DNA from: Rhodanobacter spathiphylli B39
GTDB lineage: Bacteria > Pseudomonadota > Gammaproteobacteria > Xanthomonadales > Rhodanobacteraceae
Assembly: GCF_000264295.1 (NCBI RefSeq)
Contig: NZ_AJXT01000021.1
Location: 59,530 to 123,529, forward strand
DNA: 64,000 bases
Direction: 5' to 3'
The position numbers and the translations under genes were made by a program. The first letter of the stretch is position 1, and each line of letters starts with the position of its first letter. The notes under the pieces were generated by a model. That model did not search any database. It had not been told where the DNA came from and worked only from the letters and a program-made list of their open reading frames with translations. This document shows positions 26,106 to 34,047 of this stretch, piece after piece.

Positions 26106-26855
26106 TCAACGGCCCCGCCGTGGCGGATGTGCCGGAGCCTGGCCCTCGACGTAGCCGGTTCCGCCCAGCTGCATCATCTGCTGCTGGATCCAGTTCGTCC
26201 GGCGCTGCACGTAGGCACTGGGCCGGTCTGCGTGCATGCGGCGCGGGCTGGGCAGGACCGCGGCCAGGCGGGCGGCCTGGGCCGGCCCCAGTCGTGCCGG
26301 TGGGGTGTGGAAATAGATCTCGCTGGCCGCGCCGACACCGTAGACGCCGTCGCCCAGCTCGGCGATGTTCACGTACACCTCGAGGATGCGCTGTTTGGGC
26401 CAGGTCAGTTCGATCAGCACGGTGAAGTACGCTTCCAGGCCCTTGCGCACGAAGCTGCGGCCGTTCCACAGGAACAGGTTCTTGGCGGTCTGCTGGCTGA
26501 TCGTGCTGGCCCCGCGCAGGCGCTTGCCGTCATCGGCCGCGTCGAGCGCGTCCTGGATCGAGTCGAGGTCGAATCCGTGGTGATAGGGAAACTTCTGGTC
26601 CTCGCCGGCCACCATCGCAAGCGGCACCCAGGGCGAAACCTGCTCCCACGGGACCCAGTGCTGGCGCAGGTGAAAGTCCTTCTCGCCATGGATCAGGGCA
26701 CCGAGCTGCCGTTCCAGCATGACGGCCGAGGTCCATGGCGGCACGAAGCGCAACACCAGCACCAGCAGCCAGCTCAGCGCCAGCCAGCCGAGCAGCAGAA
26801 TGGCGAGCGATCGCAGCAGGCGACGAAACGGGAGGCGACTGAACAAGGCGGGCAT
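26106..26855 (-). CDS. mtgA: Monofunctional biosynthetic peptidoglycan transglycosylase
   Basis: Polymerises lipid II into glycan strands at the inner membrane without a transpeptidase domain. The 249 residues comprise one N-terminal membrane anchor (about 12-36) and a GT51 domain with all signature motifs: EDQKFPYHHGFD (catalytic Glu), GASTISQQTAKNLFLW, RKGLEAYFTVLIE and RILEVYVNIAELGDGVYGV. The C-terminus is Gly/Arg-rich. The ATG at 26855 faces the divergent hslO gene, leaving about 80 bases for both promoters. Confidence 0.95.
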   Translation of the reverse strand: MPALFSRLPFRRLLRSLAILLLGWLALSWLLVLVLRFVPPWTSAVMLERQLGALIHGEKDFHLRQHWVPWEQVSPWVPLAMVAGEDQKFPYHHGFDLDSIQDALDAADDGKRLRGASTISQQTAKNLFLWNGRSFVRKGLEAYFTVLIELTWPKQRILEVYVNIAELGDGVYGVGAASEIYFHTPPARLGPAQAARLAAVLPSPRRMHADRPSAYVQRRTNWIQQQMMQLGGTGYVEGQAPAHPPRRGR

Positions 26856-26935
26856 GGCTGGCAGTATAAGGGGCGTTGTGCGGGCGCCATGGCGACCCCA
26901 TCTCGGCCGATTGAATCGAAACGGAATCCCCGATT

Positions 26936-27856
26936 GTGGAAAACCTGCCTGTCGAAGACGTAAACCTGCCCGTCCAGGACGTGCTGCATCGCTTCCTGCT
27001 GGAACGCGCCGGCGTGCGCGGGGCGCTGGTCCGGCTCGGGCCGGCCTGGCGCGAGGTGGCGGCGCGCGCGGAATATCCGCTGCCGCTGCGCGGCCTGCTT
27101 GGCGAGGCGCTGGCGGCCAGCGCGCTGCTTACCGGCAACATCAAGCTCGATGGCGCGCTGTCGCTGGAACTGAAGAGCTCCGGCGCGCTGCGCCTGCTGT
27201 TTGCCGAATGCAATGATCAGGGGCATCTGCGCGGACTGGCTCGCTGGAATGAACCATTGCCTGCACCGCTGGCCCTGGACGCGTTGTCCGATGCGATCAT
27301 GGCAATCACCATCGGCAATGTGGATCGCGGCCAGCGTTACCAGGGCCTGGTCGAGTTGCGGCACGCCGGTCTGGCCGATTCGCTGGAGGACTACTTCGTG
27401 AAGTCCGAGCAGTTGCCGGCGCGCATCATGCTGGCCGCCGATGGCGAACATGCCGTCGGACTGATGCTGCAGAAGTTGCCGGGCGAGGGTGGCATCGACG
27501 CCGTGCACGACGAGGACGCCTGGAACCGCGTGCTGCAGCTCACCGCGACCCTGGGCGTGGAGGAATTGCTGGGCGTTGCGCCGGAGCAGCTGCTGTATCG
27601 CCTTTATCACGAGGAGTCGGTGCGCCTGTTCGAACCTCGGCCGCTGGCATTCGGATGCAGCTGCAGCCGCGAACGGGTGACGGCGATGCTGCGTTCGCTG
27701 GGTCGCGAGGAAGTGGAAGCGGCCCTGCTGGCCCGCGACAACGAGATCGAGGTGATCTGCGAGTTTTGCGCGCAGCGCTACCACTTCGACCGCATCGATG
27801 CCGAGCATCTGCTCAGTGACAGTGCGGCGCCAGCGGCGCCAGGTACCGCGCAGTGA
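26936..27856 (+). CDS. hslO: Redox-regulated chaperone Hsp33
   Basis: Cytosolic holdase that is switched on by oxidation. The 306 residues carry the N-terminal substrate-binding domain (FLLERAGVRGALVRLG, ALLTGNIKLDGALSLE) and the C-terminal zinc redox switch with four cysteines arranged as C-S-C and C-E-F-C. When the cysteines form disulfides, zinc leaves and the chaperone unfolds into its active dimer. It starts with GTG at 26936, with GGAA about ten bases upstream. The gene ends six bases before the convergent GGDEF-EAL gene. Confidence 0.96.
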   Translation: MENLPVEDVNLPVQDVLHRFLLERAGVRGALVRLGPAWREVAARAEYPLPLRGLLGEALAASALLTGNIKLDGALSLELKSSGALRLLFAECNDQGHLRGLARWNEPLPAPLALDALSDAIMAITIGNVDRGQRYQGLVELRHAGLADSLEDYFVKSEQLPARIMLAADGEHAVGLMLQKLPGEGGIDAVHDEDAWNRVLQLTATLGVEELLGVAPEQLLYRLYHEESVRLFEPRPLAFGCSCSRERVTAMLRSLGREEVEAALLARDNEIEVICEFCAQRYHFDRIDAEHLLSDSAAPAAPGTAQ

Positions 27857-27862
27857 ACTGCT

Positions 27863-30763
27863 TCAGGCCAGCAGCAGGGGTTTTTCGGCACTGAGCCAGG
27901 TGCTGGCCGGTTGTGGCCGGGCGAACAGGAATCCCTGGCCGTAACGGCAACCCACGCGCATCAGCGCCTGGCGTTGCGACTCTTCCTCGATGCCTTCGGC
28001 GATCACCTTCATCTGCAGCGAATCGGCCAGCACCTGGATCGCGCGCACCAGCGCCAAGCCCTGGGTCTCGGTGTCGTCCGGCGGCAGCTCGGTGATGAAG
28101 GAACGATCGATCTTCAGCGTCTCGAACGGATACTGGTGGAGATAGCTGAGCGAGGAATAGCCGGTGCCGAAGTCGTCCAGCGCGATGCCGACGCCGTGGC
28201 TGCGCAGGTTCTGCAGCATCTGCTTGACCTGGGTCGGATTCTCCAGCAGCGCGTGCTCGGTGACCTCGATGCGGATGCAGCGGGTGGGCACGGCGTACTG
28301 GTTGAACAGCGCCAGCAGGCGCTGGTCGAGATCGGCCACCCGGAAGTGCCGGCCGGACACGTTGATGCTGATGAAGCCTTCGGTACCGATCAGGCGCACG
28401 GCCTGGGTGCACACCTGCTCGAAGATCTGCCAGTCGATCGCCTCGGCGCAGCCGCATTCCTCGGCGATCAACAGGAAATCGCCCGGCGAGAGCAGGCCGC
28501 GTTCGGGATGATGCCAGCGCAGCAGCGCCTCGTAACCGGTGACGCGTCCGTCGGAGAGTTCCACGATCGGCTGGTAGAACGGCTCGAATTCGTTGCGGCT
28601 GAGCGCGTGGCGCAGGTCGCTTTCCATGTCCAGCAGCGACAACGCCTCGCGGCGCAGGCGGTCGTCGAACATCGCTGCACGATGGCGACCGCCATCCTTG
28701 GCGTTGTACATCGCCGCGTCGGCGTCGCGCAGCAGTTCCTCGGGCTGGCGGTAATGCGGGCTGGACAGCGCGATGCCGATCGACGCCGAGGTGAAGATCT
28801 CCTTGGTGCCAAGCCGGAACGGCGTCTGCAGTTCGCTGATGATGCGATCGGCGATCAGCATCGGCTTGGCGGTGTCCACGATGCCTTCCAGCAGCACGGC
28901 GAACTCGTCGCCACCCAGCCGCGCCACCACGTCGCGCGTTTTCAGGCAGGCGCGAATCCTGCCACCCACCTGGAACAGCAGGTCGTCGCCGACCAGGTGC
29001 CCGACCGAGTCGTTGATCACCTTGAAGCGGTCCAGGTCGATGAACAGCACCGCGAACTGTTCGTTCGGATTGGCGATGTAACGCTGCATTGCCTGTTCGA
29101 GGCGTTGCAGCAACAGGGTGCGGTTCGGCAGGCCGGTCAGCGAGTCGTGCAGTGTCTCGTACTTCAGCCGGCGCTCGACCCGCTCGCGCTCGGCGATCTG
29201 TTCACGCAGGTCGCGATTGGCCAGTGCCAGGGCGCGGGTGCGCTCGGTGACGCGGCGTTCCAGCCCGGCGTAGGCCTGCTTCAGCGAGGTCGCCGCCTGC
29301 TTGCGTTGCAACGCGTTGGCGATGTGGTAGCTGACGAAGGTCAGCAGTTCCTGGTCGCGCTCGTTGTAGGTGTGTTCGGGCGAGTAGCTTTGCAGCGCCA
29401 GCACGCCGGTCGCCTTGCCGCCCCAGATCAGCGGCACGCCAAGCCAGCACACCGAACGGGTGCCGAAGTGGCTGATCTCGCCGAGCGCGCTGAGCCGCTC
29501 GATCTCGGCCGGCGTTGCCAGCAGCGGCTTCGCGTGGCGCAGCACATATTCGGTGGCGCCTCGACCGTGCGCGCGCGGTGGACGCACGTTGTCGATGTCG
29601 TCCACCGAATACGGGAAGGTGAGCTGCCCGCTTTCCTCGTCGACCAGGGCGATGTAGAAATTGCGCGCGTACAGCAGCCCGCTGATCACCTGGTGGGTGG
29701 CGGCGTAGAACTTCTCCAGGCTTTCGGCGGTGTTGGCCAGTTCCGCGATGCGGAACAGCGCCGCCTGCAGGCGTTCCCCGCGCTGACGCTGCAGCACCTG
29801 CTGGCGCAGCACGCGGTTGGCCTCGCGCAGCGCCGCCGTGCGGTCGGTGACGCGCCGTCCCAGTTCGATGTGGGCCTCGCGCCGTTCCAGTGCCGTCTGC
29901 ACGTGCTGGGCCACGTAGTTGAGCAGGTCCAGGTCGTGCCGCGAATAGTGCGTGTCCGGCCGATAGCTCTGCATCACGATGCCGCCGACCACGCGACCGG
30001 CGCGCAGCAGTGGCGCGCCGAGCCAGTGCTCGCAGCTGGGGCCGACCAGCACGAAGCGGTCGCCGAACTGCTGCCTCAGCTCGTCGATGGAACCCATCAG
30101 CGGCCGGCCTTCCTGCAACAGGTTCCAGGTCAGGCTGTGCAGCAGCTCGTGCATCGGCACGCTCTGGTCCGGCGGCGGCGGATCGGTGTCGGCGATGTCG
30201 ACGTAATAGGGAAAGCGAACCGTGTCGGTCGCCGCGTCGTACAGCACGATGTAGAAGTTTTCCGCGTACATCAGGCTGCTGACGATGGCATGCAGCGAGC
30301 GCATCATCTCGGGCATGTCATGCCCGGCGCCCGCCTGTTCGGCGATGGCGTAGAGCGCGCGTTGCAGGCGCTCGGCCAGGGCCAGGCGCGAAATGGCCTC
30401 GTACAGGCGGCTGGTCTCGGCCAACTGGCGCAGGCGGATGTCGGCCAGCCGACCCAGCCACTCCAGCTGGTCGCGCGTGACCTCGGCCAGCGGCAGGTCG
30501 GCCCATTCCAGGATCAGGGTGCGCGAACCTTGCGGGTCTTCGGCGAGATCCAGCTGGCCAGCCAGGTGCGCGACCTGTTCGTCGCGCCGGCGCCAGCGCA
30601 GATGCCCCTGGACCCCGAAATGGGTCAGCACCAGCTCGCAGATCTCCATCACGCCAGCCGCATCCGCCGCCTCGAACAGGCGTTCGACCGCCGCGTGCAA
30701 GGCCGCAGGGTCTCGCGACACCGGCGGTGACGGAGAGGGACGGATCGTCGGTGTGGCGCTCAT
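27863..30763 (-). CDS. Dual GAF-GGDEF-EAL cyclic-di-GMP protein
   Basis: A 966-residue soluble signalling protein. An N-terminal helical region is followed by two related GAF-type sensor domains (about 150-310 and 345-500), each ending in a coiled coil, then a GGDEF domain (about 535-690) and an EAL domain (about 705-950). The GGDEF active site is intact (RLGGDEFAVLL), but the inhibitory RxxD site upstream reads K-T-R-D, so product inhibition may be lost. The EAL domain keeps its catalytic residues: YEALLRW, NVSGRHF, EVTEHALLE, DDFGTGYSS, KIDRSFI, AEGIEEE. It should therefore degrade cyclic-di-GMP and may also make it. The ligand of the GAF pair is unknown. It is convergent with hslO. Confidence 0.93.
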   Translation of the reverse strand: MSATPTIRPSPSPPVSRDPAALHAAVERLFEAADAAGVMEICELVLTHFGVQGHLRWRRRDEQVAHLAGQLDLAEDPQGSRTLILEWADLPLAEVTRDQLEWLGRLADIRLRQLAETSRLYEAISRLALAERLQRALYAIAEQAGAGHDMPEMMRSLHAIVSSLMYAENFYIVLYDAATDTVRFPYYVDIADTDPPPPDQSVPMHELLHSLTWNLLQEGRPLMGSIDELRQQFGDRFVLVGPSCEHWLGAPLLRAGRVVGGIVMQSYRPDTHYSRHDLDLLNYVAQHVQTALERREAHIELGRRVTDRTAALREANRVLRQQVLQRQRGERLQAALFRIAELANTAESLEKFYAATHQVISGLLYARNFYIALVDEESGQLTFPYSVDDIDNVRPPRAHGRGATEYVLRHAKPLLATPAEIERLSALGEISHFGTRSVCWLGVPLIWGGKATGVLALQSYSPEHTYNERDQELLTFVSYHIANALQRKQAATSLKQAYAGLERRVTERTRALALANRDLREQIAERERVERRLKYETLHDSLTGLPNRTLLLQRLEQAMQRYIANPNEQFAVLFIDLDRFKVINDSVGHLVGDDLLFQVGGRIRACLKTRDVVARLGGDEFAVLLEGIVDTAKPMLIADRIISELQTPFRLGTKEIFTSASIGIALSSPHYRQPEELLRDADAAMYNAKDGGRHRAAMFDDRLRREALSLLDMESDLRHALSRNEFEPFYQPIVELSDGRVTGYEALLRWHHPERGLLSPGDFLLIAEECGCAEAIDWQIFEQVCTQAVRLIGTEGFISINVSGRHFRVADLDQRLLALFNQYAVPTRCIRIEVTEHALLENPTQVKQMLQNLRSHGVGIALDDFGTGYSSLSYLHQYPFETLKIDRSFITELPPDDTETQGLALVRAIQVLADSLQMKVIAEGIEEESQRQALMRVGCRYGQGFLFARPQPASTWLSAEKPLLLA

Positions 30764-30930
30764 GAGGCTAAGGCTGCTTCCGGGACGACCTGGTTGAGCC
30801 GGGATGACACGCCTTTATATCGTGTAAACCCGCTGCCCCGCCAGCGTCAGCCCGGGGAACCCCCGCGCCGGCCGGGGGTCGAATGTGCTCGCCGAGTCCC
30901 CGATATGTGCGTTTCGGCAGCTTTTCAGGG

Positions 30931-30959
30931 TGTTAGCAAAACGTAAAACGGGGTACACT
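30931..30959 (+). promoter_or_regulatory. Weak candidate promoter of the 31005 gene
   Basis: A TACACT hexamer at 30954-30959 in a locally A-rich stretch (AAAACGTAAAACGGGG) resembles a sigma-70 -10; the -35 (TGTTAG at 17 bases spacing) is poor. It would give a leader of about 40 bases. Confidence 0.3.
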
Positions 30960-31004
30960 TGCCCCCAATCACGCTTCTGTTCGAGTGAGTCACCGGTTCC
31001 GACC

Positions 31005-31916
31005 ATGCGCCGTCTCTCCGCCCTCCTGCTGACCTTTGCCTTGCCGCTTGCCGCGGCCGGTCAGTCCGTGGGCGCCGACAGCGGGGTGGCCGATGCCTTG
31101 CTGGCGCAGCCGGCGGCTTCCGCCACCCGGGCGGACGCGGGCACGATGGTACCGCTGTGGCGCACGGCCGATGGCCATGTGCTGTCGCTGAAGACCGATC
31201 GCAGCAGCACGGCCGAAGCCATGGCCAGCCATTCGCCGCTGGCGTTGCGGGTGCTGGACGGCTCCAGCGTGACCAGCACCGGCGTGGAATACGGACTCGG
31301 CCCCCGCCTGCAGGCACATGCCGAGGTGAGCGAGCTTTCCTGGACCCATCCGGGGCAGCGTTTGCGCGGCAGCGAAGTGGGCGCCACCTATGCGACCGAC
31401 CGCTACAGCGTGGGCGTCAGCGTGGGCACCAACAGCGCGCCGAACGCGGGCAATGTCCTGCCGCGCGTCCTGCCGGGTGCGGCGCCGGGCGTGGATGGCC
31501 TTTCCAGTTTCGACAACAGCGCACAGCTCAATGCCCGCGGCCGTCTCGCGCTGGGCAGCAAGAGCGGCATCGACCTGGGTGCCAGCGTCGGTCGCATCCA
31601 TCTGCTTCCCGGCAACCTGCTCGGCGTCGACACGCTGGATCAGAAGGCGCTGAGCTTCGGCGTCGATCACGGCTCGTTGAGCGGTGTGCTGACGGGCCGC
31701 ACGATGCAACCACAGGTGGCCATCCCTGGCGACCTCAATGCCGATCGCCGCTGGAACAGCATCGATCTGGGCGTGACCTGGCGCCTGCCGTGGCGCGGCT
31801 CGCTGAGCGTCGGCGCGCAGAACCTGTGGTCCTCCGGCACGCCGGCCAATACGCCGGCGGGTCCCGAGCCGGACCAGTCGCGTACGCCCTACGTGCAGTA
31901 CCACCAGGATCTCTGA
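31005..31916 (+). CDS. Secreted protein, putative outer-membrane beta-barrel
   Basis: No named family recognised. The 303-residue product starts with a Sec signal peptide (MRRLSALLLTFALPLAAAGQ). The mature part has many amphipathic beta-strand-like stretches such as RYSVGVSVGTNS, GRLALGSKSGIDLGASVG, GSLSGVLTGRTM and SIDLGVTWRLPWRGSLSVGAQNLW, as expected of a small barrel, although the final residue is Leu rather than the usual Phe. The frame is open to 30885 but the signal peptide fixes the ATG at 31005. The gene stands alone between the GGDEF-EAL gene and a bidirectional terminator. A porin-like or structural envelope role is inference. Confidence 0.75.
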   Translation: MRRLSALLLTFALPLAAAGQSVGADSGVADALLAQPAASATRADAGTMVPLWRTADGHVLSLKTDRSSTAEAMASHSPLALRVLDGSSVTSTGVEYGLGPRLQAHAEVSELSWTHPGQRLRGSEVGATYATDRYSVGVSVGTNSAPNAGNVLPRVLPGAAPGVDGLSSFDNSAQLNARGRLALGSKSGIDLGASVGRIHLLPGNLLGVDTLDQKALSFGVDHGSLSGVLTGRTMQPQVAIPGDLNADRRWNSIDLGVTWRLPWRGSLSVGAQNLWSSGTPANTPAGPEPDQSRTPYVQYHQDL

Positions 31917-31955
31917 GCGGCGGCTTTTGCCGCAGCCAGGATCTCACCGGAACAG

Positions 31956-31984
31956 AAACGCCGTCGCTTGCGCGACGGCGTTTT
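31956..31984. terminator. Bidirectional intrinsic terminator
   Basis: A 12-base stem AAACGCCGTCGC / GCGACGGCGTTT with a TTGC loop has A residues on its left and T residues on its right. It can end both the plus-strand barrel gene and the convergent sigma/anti-sigma/DUF4097 operon. Confidence 0.88.
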
Positions 31985-32022
31985 CATTTGTGCATGGCGC
32001 GGGCAGGGCCACGCCGACCTGT

Positions 32023-32928
32023 TCAGTCCTGCCGGCGCACGCGCAGGTCGCCGCTGAAGGTCTCGACGTTGATCTTGCCCTGGCCGTTGCCCAGGCGGGC
32101 ATCGAGCGAGCTGCCCGGGCCATGTTCGGGTTGGGTTGCCGTGCCGAAGTCGCTGCGCAGATTGCCGCTGAAGCTGGTGGCGTGCAGGCTTGCATTCGTG
32201 CCGGCGGGAACCTGCAATTGCACGTCGCCACTCATGCTGTCGATATTGATGCTGCCGTCGGCGGTCAGCCCGCCGTTCAACTGGACGTTGCCCGATACCG
32301 TGCTGAGCGTGAGTTTCTGCCAGGGCCCGCCGCTGGCCTGGATGCGGCCGGAGATGGTTTGCAGTTCGACGTGGTTGCCGAGTGAGGGAGCGAGGATGTC
32401 GCCGCTGACGGTCTGCAGCTCGACCTTGTCCGCATGCCCGGCCTGCTCGATGCCGCCGCTGACGCTGTCCACCGTCAGCGAGGGCGTGCGTGCATTGATG
32501 CGCGCCTTGCCACTCACGGTATTGACCTCGATGCTGCCGCCATCCATGCCGTCGATCACCAGCGGTGCGCTGACCACGTCGACCTCGAGCGAGGCGGCCC
32601 TGGGTACATGCAGTTCCAGCGTGGTGGCGGACATGTTGTTGTCGCCGCCCCAGTTGAACCAGCCGCCGGAGCTTCCCTTGGGTTCCACCTTGATTTCCAG
32701 GCGATCCTTGCTGCCGGTGATCGCCAATGGCTTGGCGCCCTCGCCGAGGCGGCCGCTGACCTGCACCTCATTGCGATCCCAGGCGATCACGTTCACCGTG
32801 CCGGCGACATTGCTGATGCTGACCCTGGCGGTAGCCGAGGCGTCGTGGTGCAGGTTGATCGGCGTGTCGGCCAGGGCCTGGCCGATGCAGAGGCAAAGCA
32901 GCAACGGAAGATAGCGTGCGGTTTTCAT
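32023..32928 (-). CDS. DUF4097-family secreted beta-repeat protein
   Basis: A 301-residue exported protein. A Sec signal (MKTARYLPLLLCLCIGQALA) is followed by a right-handed beta-solenoid-like run of short repeats of the form V-x-G-x-I/V...S-G (for example TVSGKARINA, SVSGGIEQAG, TVSGDILA, TISGRIQASG, STVSGNVQLNG, SMSGDVQLQV). This is typical of the DUF4097 putative adhesin family, which often travels with sigma and anti-sigma genes. It is the third gene of the ECF operon, 17 bases after the anti-sigma gene. A role in envelope stress sensing or surface attachment is inference. Confidence 0.88.
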   Translation of the reverse strand: MKTARYLPLLLCLCIGQALADTPINLHHDASATARVSISNVAGTVNVIAWDRNEVQVSGRLGEGAKPLAITGSKDRLEIKVEPKGSSGGWFNWGGDNNMSATTLELHVPRAASLEVDVVSAPLVIDGMDGGSIEVNTVSGKARINARTPSLTVDSVSGGIEQAGHADKVELQTVSGDILAPSLGNHVELQTISGRIQASGGPWQKLTLSTVSGNVQLNGGLTADGSINIDSMSGDVQLQVPAGTNASLHATSFSGNLRSDFGTATQPEHGPGSSLDARLGNGQGKINVETFSGDLRVRRQD

Positions 32929-32945
32929 GCTTGTTCCTTGATGTA

Positions 32946-33389
32946 TCAGCCGGACTGGTTGGCCAGTTGGCGAAGTTGGGATTGTTGCTGTTCGGTGCGG
33001 CCGAGCAGACGGTGCAGCGCGAGCGAGTCAGGCGCCTGCCGGATCGCCAGTTGCAGTTCCATGCGGGCGGCGTCCAGTTCGATGGCGGCGCCGCTGAGGC
33101 GTGGATCGGATGGCTTCCACGAGGTAGTGCTCGCGGCGACCCGGGTGGTCACCATGTCGGCCGGGCCGCGCGTGGCGTGCCAGCCGATGCCGGCGGCCAG
33201 CAGCAGCGATGCGGCGAGTGCCGCACCGAACAGCCAGCGTCGCCGATGCGCGGGGGCATGGTTGCCTGCGCTGACGTCGCGGTGTTCGGCCTGATCGAGC
33301 GCCGAGTCGATGCCCGCCCAGAGGTCACGCGATGGTGACATCGGCTGGCACAGCTCGCGCATCTGTCGACGCCATTCGAATTCATTCAT
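32946..33389 (-). CDS. Probable membrane anti-sigma protein
   Basis: A 147-residue single-pass membrane protein. The cytoplasmic N-terminus (about 50 residues, EWRRQMRELCQPMSPSRDLW) is followed by a basic stretch, one helix (about 52-68, LFGAALAASLLLAAGIGW) and a periplasmic helical tail of about 75 residues with a Gln-rich end. It starts inside the last codons of the sigma gene (four-base ATGA overlap) and precedes DUF4097, the usual slot of an anti-sigma factor. The zinc-binding HxxxCxxC motif is missing, so it would belong to the non-zinc type. I assign the role from position and topology, not from a recognised domain. Confidence 0.7.
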   Translation of the reverse strand: MNEFEWRRQMRELCQPMSPSRDLWAGIDSALDQAEHRDVSAGNHAPAHRRRWLFGAALAASLLLAAGIGWHATRGPADMVTTRVAASTTSWKPSDPRLSGAAIELDAARMELQLAIRQAPDSLALHRLLGRTEQQQSQLRQLANQSG

Positions 33390-33931
33390 GAGCTTTCTCC
33401 CAATACCTTGCGCAGCAGGCCGCGGGCGCGGTGCAACTGCGCTTTCGAGGTGCCCACCGCCATGCCCAGTTCGGCACCGATTTCCTCGTGCTTCCAGCCT
33501 TCGACGTCGTGCAGCACCAGCACTGCGCGGGCCCGCGGGGGCAGCTTGCCCACGGCGTGTTCCAGTTCCTCGCGCTCGGCGGCGCAGAACGGCGTGCCGC
33601 CGGCGTCGGGAAGGTCTTCCTCGTCCATCATGCTGACCGGATCGGCGCCGCGGGCGCGGATGTCCATCAGCGCCACGTTCACCGCCAGACGGTACAGCCA
33701 GGTGCCGAACGCGCTTTCATGGCGGAAGCCCGGCAGTTTCTGCCATGCACGGATGAAGGCGTCCTGGGTGAGATCCTCGGCGCGCGCGTGGTCGTAGCCG
33801 GCGAGCCGGTACACCGCGCCGTGCACACGTCCCACGTGCAACTGGTACAGCCGCTGGAATGCGCGGCGGTCGCCGGCAGCGGCGGCGCGCACGTCATCGC
33901 TGTCGTTGGTTCCCGCTGGGGCAGGCGACAT
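33386..33931 (-). CDS. ECF RNA polymerase sigma factor
   Basis: A 181-residue extracytoplasmic-function sigma factor with region 2 (about 20-90: FQRLYQLHVGRVHGAVYRLAG, AEDLTQDAFIRAWQKLPGF, GTWLYRLAVNVALM) and region 4 (about 122-175: LPPRARAVLVLHDVEGWKHEEIGAELG, with the recognition helix near GTSKAQLHRARGLL). These direct core polymerase to specific -35/-10 elements. The start at 33931 is chosen for GGAAG about five bases upstream; 33964 is possible. Its stop overlaps the anti-sigma gene by four bases, so the pair is translationally coupled. Confidence 0.93.
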   Translation of the reverse strand: MSPAPAGTNDSDDVRAAAAGDRRAFQRLYQLHVGRVHGAVYRLAGYDHARAEDLTQDAFIRAWQKLPGFRHESAFGTWLYRLAVNVALMDIRARGADPVSMMDEEDLPDAGGTPFCAAEREELEHAVGKLPPRARAVLVLHDVEGWKHEEIGAELGMAVGTSKAQLHRARGLLRKVLGESS

Positions 33932-34008
33932 GGTGCTTCCGAGAGCGGGGCAGGCGGCGTTCATCTTGCCAGCTTGGATGCGCCACCGCGCGAAAGGGTT
34001 TGAAGCCG

Positions 34009-34037
34009 CGCGGGCAGGTCGTGGCGGCCTGCCCGCG
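34009..34037 (-). terminator. Hairpin after pckG
   Basis: A ten-base stem CGCGGGCAGG / CCTGCCCGCG with a nine-base loop lies just after the pckG stop on the minus strand. No T tract follows, so this is only a possible terminator. Confidence 0.4.
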
Positions 34038-34047
34038 ATCGGTCACT

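Noticed and set aside
27911..30730. A 939-codon plus-strand frame
   Set aside because: It mirrors the GGDEF-EAL gene exactly and has no protein pattern of its own.
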